Positions 1-5,293 are shown, numbered from the stretch's first letter. The stretch is DNA of 8,478 bases from SIG459 sp045532145 (GCA_045532145.1 JAZSFJ010000153.1:1-8478), one strand, 5' to 3'. Numbers and translations: made by a program. Notes: a model not told the origin generated them from the letters alone.

Positions 1-1
1 T

Positions 2-670
2 CCCTCCGCCGGTCCCGCCGCACCCGTAGGGCGCGACGCCCCCACCTCATCCGTAGGGGACGGCGTCCTCGACGTCCCGAAAACCACCACCCCTCCCTCC
101 CCCCTTGCCGAGGCCCTTCCCGACTACCGCCTTATTGGCGAGGCACTGAACACCTACATAATCGTGGAGACCGAGGGAAGACTGCTGCTTATAGACAAGC
201 ACGCCGCCCACGAGCGGATGATATTCGACCGCCTGAGCCGCGACCGGGAGGCAATGAGCCAGAGCCTGCTCATCCCCGTCACCTGGCGGCCCGACCCGGA
301 GAGCCTTGAGATTCTTGAAAAGAACGCTCAGCTTATCGAAAAATCCGGCTTTGAAGTGGAGGCCTACGGCGCACAGGAAGTTATAATCCGCGCCGTCCCC
401 GCAGACACCGACGGCAGCGAGATTGCCCTGCTGGAGGAGATAGTCTCCGCCCTTGCCCGCGGTAGACTGGATGACCCCATGGAGAGCATTTTCCACACCA
501 TAGCCTGCAAGGCCGCCATCAAGGCCGGCTGGAAAACCGACCGGCAGGAACTGCAGGTGCTGGTGGAAAAGGTCATAAGCGGCGAAGTGCGCTACTGCCC
601 CCATGGCCGCCCCGTCAGCGTGGCGCTGACAAGAGCAGAGCTTGATAAGTTTTTCAAGAGAATAGTGTGA
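2..670 (+). CDS. mutL: DNA mismatch repair protein MutL, C-terminal part (5' end outside window)
   Basis: This frame is open from the window edge to TGA at 668-670, so the ATP-binding N-terminal domain lies upstream. MutL couples MutS mismatch recognition to downstream repair; in bacteria lacking MutH its C-terminal domain nicks DNA. Visible in order: a Pro/Ala/Gly-rich linker (2-120), then the dimerization/endonuclease domain beginning near 'YRLIGEALNTYIIVE'. Endonuclease motifs are seen: DKHAAHER at 194-217 (family form DQHAxxER), QSLLIP, ACKAAIKAG around 503, and CPHGRP at 596-613. These indicate the nicking type of MutL rather than the MutH-dependent type. Two deviations are DQHA to DKHA, and Asp (227-229) where the motif usually has its second Glu. 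The linker carries two palindromic repeat modules. No classical terminator follows; the next structure is a foldback repeat. The identification is secure. Confidence 0.95.
   Translation, partial: PSAGPAAPVGRDAPTSSVGDGVLDVPKTTTPPSPLAEALPDYRLIGEALNTYIIVETEGRLLLIDKHAAHERMIFDRLSRDREAMSQSLLIPVTWRPDPESLEILEKNAQLIEKSGFEVEAYGAQEVIIRAVPADTDGSEIALLEEIVSALARGRLDDPMESIFHTIACKAAIKAGWKTDRQELQVLVEKVISGEVRYCPHGRPVSVALTRAELDKFFKRIV
24..78 (+). repeat. Two palindromic repeat modules inside the mutL linker coding sequence
   Basis: Two adjacent units begin with CCGTAGGG. The first folds as GGGCG (29-33) with CGCCC (37-41). The second folds as GGGACG (57-62) with CGTCCC (73-78) around the 10-base loop GCGTCCTCGA. 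That loop is identical in the intergenic element at 5064-5090, whose stem is GGACCG/CGGTCC. The two stems differ by two compensatory base-pair changes. Both modules keep the mutL frame and are translated as V-G-R-D-A-P and V-G-D-G-V-L-D-V-P. This suggests a dispersed palindromic repeat that entered a disordered linker; the insertion history is an inference. Confidence 0.6.
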
Positions 671-683
671 GAAACTTCAACTT

Positions 684-818
684 AAAGCCTCCCCTTTCAG
701 GGGAGGTGGGATTTGCGAAGCAAATGGCGGAGAGGGATATCCAAGTGCTCAGGGCAACTCACAAAACCTCTCAGTCAGTCGCCTTGCGACTGACAGCTCC
801 CCTAAGAGGGGAGCCAAA
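684..818. repeat. MITE-like foldback repeat with inverted ends, downstream of mutL
   Basis: About 135 bp with imperfect terminal inverted repeats: the left end reads AAAGCCTCCCC and the reverse complement of the right end reads TTTGGCTCCCC. Each arm also folds on itself. In the left arm CCTCCCC (688-694) pairs with GGGGAGG (700-706), and ATTTGC (711-716) pairs with GCAAAT (720-725). In the right arm GTCAGTCGC (774-782) pairs with GCGACTGAC (786-794), and GCTCCCCT (796-803) pairs with AGGGGAGC (807-814). There is no coding content, so it would be non-autonomous if mobile. Related sequence lies at 2895-3036 and 5243-5293. It could act as the mutL transcript end. Confidence 0.75.
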
Positions 819-834
819 GCGGAACTATAAATAA

Positions 835-864
835 AAATTCCTGACGTTTTCACGTCAGGAATTT
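835..864 (-). terminator. Rho-independent terminator of the degV-family gene
   Basis: A perfect 13-bp stem, 835-847 against 852-864, closes a four-base loop. Read on the minus strand the loop is GAAA, a GNRA tetraloop, and the stem is followed by a T-rich run (TTTTTATTTAT). It starts 14 bases past the minus-strand stop codon, which is the expected place for the end of the degV-family transcript. Confidence 0.85.
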
Positions 865-878
865 GATGCAAGTTTATT

Positions 879-1724
879 TTATTTTTTCTCGAAGAGAATG
901 CCCAGAGTTTTGGGGCCGCAGTGGTTGGAAACGGTGCAGCCGGCGCGGGTGCGGAGAATCTCGCCAAACTCGTGATACTTCTTCACCTCGTCCTCAACAG
1001 CCTGCAGCTCCTCGTCGCTGAAGTTGCCGGAGTTGGTGATGAAGATGCGCTTGGTGTCGATATCCTCCCGGCCTTCAAGGCGCTCGCGGACATACTGGAC
1101 AAGGCACTTGCCTATCTTGCCGCGATACTTCTTGGCAACGCCCATGGCGCCGTCCTTGACCTCGATGCAGGGCTTGAGGCCCAGCAGGTTTGCACCCAGA
1201 GCGGCTACGGCGGAGCAGCGGCCGCCCTTGTGGAGGAAGTCCACGCTGTCCACAACGAAGCTGGCCTCAACCTTGCTTCTGCGGGCGTTGATAGCCTCCT
1301 GAATCTCCTTAGCGCTCATGCCCTTTTCAGCCATCTCGCAGGCATCAATTATCAGAAGACCGATGCCGGTGGAGAGGTTTTCGGAGTCGATGGGGTAGAC
1401 ATTGCCCACTTCCTCGGCGGCTATGCAGGCGTTCTGGTAGCAGGAGGACATGGAGGAGGAGATCTGGAAATGCACCAGCTCATCGCAATTTTCCAGCTGC
1501 TTCTGGAAAAACTCTATGTAGTCGGCCACGGAAATGGCTGCGGTGGAGCCGATGGCGCCGCCTGCGGCAACGTGGTTATAAATGTCCTCAGGCACGATGT
1601 CCACACCGTCACGGTGCTCCTTGCCGTCCAGCATAACGTAGAGGGGCAGGATATCAAGGGCATACTTCTCTCTCAGCTCGGCGGAAAGGTCGCAAACGCT
1701 GTCAGAGCATACTTTAACTTTCAT
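879..1724 (-). CDS. DegV family protein (fatty-acid binding, FakB-like)
   Basis: A 281-residue product, the usual length for the DegV family. Members bind a fatty acid in a buried pocket; FakB-type members present it to the kinase FakA for phosphorylation and entry into phospholipid synthesis. Visible features are the N-terminal SDSVCDL motif (residues 8-14), a SSSMSSCYQNA segment that matches the family's Ser-rich loop, DSxDFLHKGGR in the second domain, and a C-terminal SNHCGPKTLGILF segment. The usual TSQPS-like ligand loop reads GSTAAIS here. There is no signal peptide or membrane segment, so a cytosolic protein is expected. The start ATG at 1722-1724 is preceded by AAGGA at 1736-1740. The gene has its own promoter and terminator and opposes mutL and miaA. 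No fakA is visible, so the exact lipid role is unproven. Confidence 0.9.
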   Translation of the reverse strand: MKVKVCSDSVCDLSAELREKYALDILPLYVMLDGKEHRDGVDIVPEDIYNHVAAGGAIGSTAAISVADYIEFFQKQLENCDELVHFQISSSMSSCYQNACIAAEEVGNVYPIDSENLSTGIGLLIIDACEMAEKGMSAKEIQEAINARRSKVEASFVVDSVDFLHKGGRCSAVAALGANLLGLKPCIEVKDGAMGVAKKYRGKIGKCLVQYVRERLEGREDIDTKRIFITNSGNFSDEELQAVEDEVKKYHEFGEILRTRAGCTVSNHCGPKTLGILFEKK

Positions 1725-1766
1725 TTATTTGCACATCCTTAGATTAAATTTCTTATATTTGGCGCA

Positions 1767-1795
1767 ATTATATCATATCCCCTGCTTATATTCAA
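1767..1795 (-). promoter_or_regulatory. Sigma-A-type promoter for the degV-family gene
   Basis: On the minus strand there is TTGAAT (1790-1795) as -35, a 17-base spacer, and a consensus TATAAT (1767-1772) as -10. Transcription would begin near 1760, giving a leader of about 35 bases before the ATG at 1724. The site sits in the 95-base divergent gap with miaA. I see no equally good promoter for miaA on the plus strand. Confidence 0.7.
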
Positions 1796-1819
1796 GAGCG
1801 TATGATAAGAGGACAAAGC

Positions 1820-2761
1820 ATGAAAAACCGAGTAATTGTAATAACAGGCCCCACCGCCACAGGCAAAACCGCCCTCAGCGTGGCCCTTGCCAGGGCCATA
1901 GGGGGCGAGGTGGTCTCCGCCGACAGCATGCAGATTTACCGCCGCATGGATATTGGCACAGCCAAGGTGAGCCCCGAGGAGGCCGGGGGTGTGCCCCATC
2001 ACATGGTGGACGTGGCAGAGCCGGAGGAGGATTTCTCCGTCTCCCGCTGGGTGGATATGGCCGCCGCGGCCTGCGAGGATATTCTCGCCAGGGGCAAGGT
2101 GCCCATCATCACCGGGGGCACGGGGCTTTATATAGACTCCCTTCTGAGCGGCAGAGACTTTGCCGCCGCTCCCGCAGAGGATAAAGAGCTTCGTCAGCGT
2201 CTGAGCGAGGAGTATGACACCATAGGGGGCGAGGCCTTCCGTGAAAAGCTCCGGGAAGTGGACCCGGAGAGGGCGGAAAAGCTCCACGCCGCCGACAAAA
2301 AGCGCCTCACCCGGGCCATGGAGGTCTACCTCCTCACCGGGGAGACCATCACGGAGCACGACAGGCGCACTCAGGCCCTGCCCAAGCGCTATGAGTCCCT
2401 GCGCTTTGCTCTCACTTACGAAAACCGTGATAAGCTCTATGAGCGCATAGACCGCCGGGTGGACATCATGGCTCAGGAGGGGCTTTTTGAAGAGGTGGAA
2501 AGCCTCCTTAAAAGCGGACTTCGTGAGGGCTCCACCGCCATGCAGGCCATAGGCTACAAAGAGCCCGCCGCATACTTTGCCGGTCACCTGAGCCGGGAAG
2601 AGGCCATAGACAAGATAAAGCAGGAGTCCCGCCGCTACGCCAAGCGCCAGCTCACATGGCTGAGGCGCGACAAGGAGCTTAACTGGATATACCGGGACGG
2701 AGTGCCCGATGCCGCAAGCCATGTAAGCGAGATACTGGAAATGTGGGAGAAGATGAAATAA
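1820..2761 (+). CDS. miaA: tRNA dimethylallyltransferase MiaA
   Basis: MiaA transfers a dimethylallyl group from DMAPP to N6 of A37 in tRNAs that read codons starting with U. The 313-residue product is full family length. Visible motifs are the P-loop GPTATGKT (residues 10-17), DSMQIYR (35-41) with the catalytic Asp, ITGGTGLYI, a central region ending TRAMEVYLLTG, AIGYKE, and ESRRYAKRQLTWLRR near the C-terminus. I chose ATG 1820 over the in-frame ATG 1802 because AGAGGA (1808-1813) sits six bases upstream of 1820, and the product then begins MKNRVIVITGPT, right at the P-loop strand. It is divergent from degV and is followed by a large hairpin, so it is probably a single-gene transcript. The identification is secure. 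Confidence 0.96.
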   Translation: MKNRVIVITGPTATGKTALSVALARAIGGEVVSADSMQIYRRMDIGTAKVSPEEAGGVPHHMVDVAEPEEDFSVSRWVDMAAAACEDILARGKVPIITGGTGLYIDSLLSGRDFAAAPAEDKELRQRLSEEYDTIGGEAFREKLREVDPERAEKLHAADKKRLTRAMEVYLLTGETITEHDRRTQALPKRYESLRFALTYENRDKLYERIDRRVDIMAQEGLFEEVESLLKSGLREGSTAMQAIGYKEPAAYFAGHLSREEAIDKIKQESRRYAKRQLTWLRRDKELNWIYRDGVPDAASHVSEILEMWEKMK

Positions 2762-2786
2762 AATCCCGAAGGGATACCTTTTAAGG

Positions 2787-2853
2787 GCTCCCTTGTGTCG
2801 GCGCGTATGGAAAACATGCCGGTGGCATGTTTTTAGCGTCCGACCGCAGGAGC
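2787..2853 (+). terminator. Long foldback, probable miaA terminator
   Basis: The core is AAAACATGCC (2811-2820), loop GGT, GGCATGTTTT (2824-2833), then a further T, which has the form of an intrinsic terminator 50 bases past the miaA stop. It is nested in longer pairing: GTCGGCGC (2797-2804) with 2836-2844 (one bulged T at 2839), and GCTCC (2787-2791) with GGAGC (2849-2853). The outer sequence GGCTCCCTTGTGT also matches the ends of the foldback repeat at 2895-3036, so it may be a repeat variant used as a terminator. Confidence 0.65.
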
Positions 2854-2894
2854 TGTGCTCCGAGGAGGGAAGTTGGTGGCTTTTTCCGCAATTT

Positions 2895-3036
2895 AAAGCC
2901 TCCCTTGTGTAAAGGGAGGTGGCCCGCAGGGCCGGAGGGATTGTCCCAATTCGCCCATACCAAAGCAGATATGAAACCATAAAGCGCACAATCCCTCAGT
3001 CGCTTCGCGACAGCTCCCTTTACACAAGGGAGCCTT
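2895..3036. repeat. MITE-like foldback repeat (142 bp) between miaA and hfq
   Basis: Terminal inverted repeats of about 50 bp: the left arm is 2895-2944 and the right arm 2988-3036. Both ends share CTCCCTTGTGTAAAGGGAG, and the inner ends share GAGGGATTGT. Each arm also contains local hairpins: GGCCC/GGGCC around 2921-2933, and GTCGC/GCGAC at 3000-3011. The 43-bp core has no coding content. The arms are related to 684-818 and 5243-5293. No clear target-site duplication was found by eye. Confidence 0.8.
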
Positions 3037-3122
3037 GGAAAGGTATTTATTTTTAAAATTACCCCTTATCTTTTATCTATTATCCGCTCTCCCCCTTTCG
3101 ACAGCATTCTCCCCTTCCTTCC

Positions 3123-3190
3123 GTGTAGAATACAAGAGCCATCAAAAATATATTCTACATACGCAGCACTCTTACGCTGCGGGAAGGAGA
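3123..3190 (+). promoter_or_regulatory. hfq leader with two hairpins and a strong ribosome binding site
   Basis: TGTAGAATA (3124-3132) can pair with TATTCTACA (3151-3159), leaving an 18-base loop. CGCAGC (3162-3167) pairs with GCTGCG (3176-3181), and that stem touches the AAGGAGA ribosome binding site (3184-3190), seven bases from the hfq ATG. Upstream, 3062-3122 is about five-sixths pyrimidine on the plus strand. No convincing -35/-10 pair with normal spacing was found, although TAGAAT at 3126-3131 resembles a -10. Autoregulation through this leader is plausible but unproven. Confidence 0.4.
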
Positions 3191-3197
3191 CAAAAAA

Positions 3198-3425
3198 ATG
3201 CAGAAATCTCAGAACTTTCAGGACGCTTTCCTCAGCGCCGCAAGAAGGGAGAAAGCTCCCCTCACCCTTTTCCTCATGAACGGCTTCCAGCTTAAAGGCA
3301 TCGTGCGGGGCTTTGATAACTTCGCCGTGCTGGTGGCCAGCGAGGGGCGGCAGCAGGTGATCTAAAAGCACGCCATTTCCACCATCTCCCCCATGAAACC
3401 CCTGAATCTCAGCGAAGGGGAATGA
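3198..3425 (+). pseudogene. hfq: RNA chaperone Hfq with an in-frame TAA at codon 56
   Basis: Hfq is a hexameric Sm-like protein that binds small RNAs and U-rich 3' ends. ATG 3198, with AAGGAGA seven bases upstream, opens 75 codons before TGA 3423-3425, the normal Hfq length. The Sm1 part is intact: QDAFLSAARREKAP, LFLMNGFQLKGIVRGFDNF, then ASEGRQQVI. Codon 56 (3363-3365) is TAA where Hfq has the Tyr of YKHAIS. The frame then continues with KHAISTISPMKP without further damage. Translation ending at 55 residues would lose the last strand and the conserved Lys-His, so no normal hexamer is expected. TAA needs only one base change from either Tyr codon. Recent mutation, sequencing error or readthrough all fit; recoding is the least expected because TAA ends neighbouring genes. 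Confidence 0.8.
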
Positions 3426-3805
3426 GCCGCCGGGGCTCTCTGAGCTTTGCCGACGCCCCCGCCATCGTCATCTTTCTGGCTCTTGTTGCCTACCTCATAG
3501 CCGGGGCGGCGGAAAGGGCGGCCAGCGACCTGCGCTGGGAGGAGGCGGAGAGGGTGACAGCCGCACTCTCCGGCGAGACCCTCAGCGGCATTGCCATACC
3601 CGCCGGGGCTCTCCACACAGACAGCAGCGGGGCCTATGTCTGGGTCATAACCGCGAATATTGTTGAAAAAAAAACAGTTAATATCATCCACGCCCAAGGC
3701 GGGCTCATCCTTGCGGAGGAGGAGGGGGAAACTCGCTCCCTCCGTCCCGGGGACAAGCTCATCACCTCCGGCAGCGGACTTTACGAAGGGAAAATATTGA
3801 CATGA
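3422..3805 (+). CDS. Short HlyD-like membrane protein, probably internally deleted
   Basis: A 127-residue product with an N-terminal membrane segment (about residues 13-30), then a short charged stretch, then a region from about residue 50 (GETLSGIAIPAGALHTDSSG, followed by AYVWVI) that resembles the C-terminal barrel of HlyD-type adaptor proteins. From memory, clostridial genomes often carry a full HlyD-like protein of 400 or more residues at this place before yggS; the coiled-coil and lipoyl parts are missing here. This is therefore either a deleted remnant or a minimal form. Its ATG overlaps the hfq stop (ATGA, 3422-3425). GAAGGGG at 3414-3420 is too close to serve as a normal site, so translational coupling to hfq is likely and would suffer from the hfq TAA. 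Its TGA overlaps the yggS ATG. Confidence 0.6.
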   Translation: MSRRGSLSFADAPAIVIFLALVAYLIAGAAERAASDLRWEEAERVTAALSGETLSGIAIPAGALHTDSSGAYVWVITANIVEKKTVNIIHAQGGLILAEEEGETRSLRPGDKLITSGSGLYEGKILT

Positions 3806-4506
3806 GCATAGCTGAAAACATAGAAAAAATACGCTCAAATATAGCCGCTGTGCGCCCCGAAGGGGGCGTCATACTGGTGGCTGCCACCAAGATGAACGAC
3901 GCCTCCCGGGTCCGGGAGGCCATTGCCGCCGGGGTGGAGGCCTGCGGCGAGAACAAGGTGCAGGAGTTTCTGGAAAAGGACGCTCTTTGTGCCTACGAGG
4001 GTGCGCCCAAGCACTTTATCGGCCACCTGCAGCGAAACAAGGTGAACAAAATAGTGGGCAAGGTGGACCTCATCCAGAGCGTGGACAGCGAGGAGCTGCT
4101 CCGCCTCATAGACCGCCGGGCCCAGTCTCTGGGGCTCGTGCAGGATATTCTCATAGAAATATCCATCGCCGGGGAGGAGCAGAAAAGCGGCATCGCCCCC
4201 CATGAGCTTCCCGGCCTTTTGGCATACGCTTCCACATTAAAGGGCCTCCGGGTGCGGGGACTTATGTGCGTGCCTCCGATTCAGGAAAAAGAAGGAGAAA
4301 ACCGCCTTTATTTTGCACGAATGAAGCAGCTTTTTGTTGACAATTCGGACAAAAAATACGATAATGTTTCTATGGACTTTCTGTCCATGGGCATGACCGA
4401 TGACTATCTGGACGCCATTGAAGAGGGCGCCAACATGGTGCGCATCGGCTCTGCCATTTTCGGCGCAAGAAACTACGGCGCCCGTGAAGAGCACACCGGA
4501 GGTTAA
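3802..4506 (+). CDS. YggS/PLPBP family pyridoxal-phosphate homeostasis protein
   Basis: A 234-residue product, normal for the family. These proteins bind PLP on a single TIM-barrel domain and help keep vitamin B6 and amino-acid pools balanced; no enzyme activity is firmly established. Visible are VILVAATK with the PLP lysine at residue 30, then GENKVQEF, HFIGHLQRNKV, RGLMCVPP, SMGMTDDY and the C-terminal phosphate-binding RIGSAIFGAR. The ATG overlaps the preceding stop (ATGA, 3802-3805), with GAAGGG 11 bases upstream. sepF follows two bases after the stop, so these are co-transcribed. A position beside sepF is the standard Gram-positive context. No oddity is seen. Confidence 0.95.
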   Translation: MSIAENIEKIRSNIAAVRPEGGVILVAATKMNDASRVREAIAAGVEACGENKVQEFLEKDALCAYEGAPKHFIGHLQRNKVNKIVGKVDLIQSVDSEELLRLIDRRAQSLGLVQDILIEISIAGEEQKSGIAPHELPGLLAYASTLKGLRVRGLMCVPPIQEKEGENRLYFARMKQLFVDNSDKKYDNVSMDFLSMGMTDDYLDAIEEGANMVRIGSAIFGARNYGAREEHTGG

Positions 4507-4508
4507 GC

Positions 4509-5045
4509 ATGGGATTCTTTGACGAGATAAAAAAACTTACACGCCCCTATGATGACGAAGAGGACGATTTTCTGGACGAAATGGACGAAGTGGCCGAAGC
4601 ACCCGTTCCCGAAAAGCCTAAAATGAACCCCTTTGCCAATTTCTCCTTCGGAGGCGAAAAGGCCGAGGCCCAGCCCAGAGCCGCCGCGCCCGCTCCTTCT
4701 GCCCCTTCCTCTCCCCGCGCAGCCGCCTCCAAGTCCGGCGGCAAGGTGGTCTCTCTGGCCGCCGGCGGAAACGGAATGCAGGTGGTGCTGGCCAAGCCCG
4801 AGCGTTTCGAGCAGGCCGCCGAGATTGCGGATCATCTCCGTGACCGCCGCGCCGTTCTTATGAACCTTGAGACCACCGCCAAGGACACCGCACGCCGCCT
4901 TATTGACTTCCTCTCCGGCGTTGCATACGCCCAGGGCGGAAAGATAAAGAAGGTAAGCTCCAATACATACATCATAACTCCCTCCTCTGTGAACCTGATG
5001 GGAGATCTGATGGATGAGCTGGAGAGCACAGGATTTTATTTCTGA
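4509..5045 (+). CDS. sepF: Cell division protein SepF
   Basis: SepF polymerizes into rings, binds the FtsZ C-terminus and anchors the Z-ring to the membrane. The 178-residue product shows an N-terminal amphipathic membrane-targeting helix (MGFFDEIKKL), an acidic stretch with a Pro/Ala-rich linker (about residues 15-75), and the globular SepF domain (about 77-178) with VVLAKPERFEQAAEIADHL, RRAVLMNLE and ending GDLMDELESTGFYF. The start ATG 4509 is set by GGAGG at 4498-4502, which overlaps the end of yggS; the gap between the two genes is two bases, so they are coupled. The linker is long and Ala/Pro-rich, a common variable part. The identification is secure. Confidence 0.96.
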   Translation: MGFFDEIKKLTRPYDDEEDDFLDEMDEVAEAPVPEKPKMNPFANFSFGGEKAEAQPRAAAPAPSAPSSPRAAASKSGGKVVSLAAGGNGMQVVLAKPERFEQAAEIADHLRDRRAVLMNLETTAKDTARRLIDFLSGVAYAQGGKIKKVSSNTYIITPSSVNLMGDLMDELESTGFYF

Positions 5046-5063
5046 ATAAAAAGTACCGCTTCC

Positions 5064-5207
5064 GTAGGGACCGGCGTCCTCGACGGTCCGGCGGTATAAC
5101 CTGGGTTTACAAGCGGTGTTGGGCGAATCCCTATCGCTTGGATGCCGACCCTAAAACCTCATCAACTTCGCCGATGGGGCGGACCGTCCGGAAGTGAAGG
5201 TCCCTAC
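5064..5207. repeat. 144-bp element with inverted ends (GTAGGGACC family)
   Basis: The left end GTAGGGACC (5064-5072) is inverted at the right end as GGTCCCTAC (5199-5207). The inner boundaries are inverted too: GACGGTCCG (5082-5090) and CGGACCGTC (5180-5188). The left arm folds on itself as GGACCG (5068-5073) with CGGTCC (5084-5089). Its CCGTAGGG start and GCGTCCTCGA loop recur inside mutL at 51-78. The middle, about 90 bp, has no recognizable content. It is unrelated in sequence to the GGCTCCC repeats nearby. Confidence 0.65.
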
Positions 5208-5242
5208 AAAGGCTCTTTTTTACCGATTGCAAAATCGGAAGG

Positions 5243-5293
5243 ACCTCTCAGTCAGCCGCAAGACGGCTGACAGCTCCCCTAAGAGGGGAGCCA
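5243..5293. repeat. Solo right arm of the GGCTCCC foldback repeat
   Basis: These 51 bases align without gaps to 766-816, the right arm of the element after mutL. They contain GTCAGCCG (5251-5258) pairing with CGGCTGAC (5264-5271), and GCTCCCCT (5273-5280) pairing with AGGGGAGC (5284-5291). No matching left arm is seen upstream; a different repeat lies there instead. In the first stem a T-A pair of the other copy is C-G here, a compensatory difference. Confidence 0.75.

Noticed and set aside
921..1742. A 273-codon plus-strand frame over the degV-family gene
   Set aside because: The minus strand encodes a clear DegV-family protein with promoter and terminator; the plus frame has no family features.
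1802..1819. miaA start at the upstream ATG 1802
   Set aside because: It lacks a ribosome binding site, while AGAGGA is properly placed for ATG 1820, which also gives the usual MiaA N-terminus.
1739..2989. A 416-codon antisense frame over miaA
   Set aside because: No recognizable motif or ribosome binding site; it runs through the terminator and into the foldback repeat. It mirrors the codon bias of miaA.
3035..3295. An 86-codon frame overlapping the start of hfq
   Set aside because: It begins at the repeat edge, lacks a ribosome binding site and covers the hfq leader and N-terminus in another frame.
684..5293. CRISPR-like array from the recurring repeats
   Set aside because: Copies are far apart, palindromic and irregularly spaced, with no uniform spacers or cas genes.
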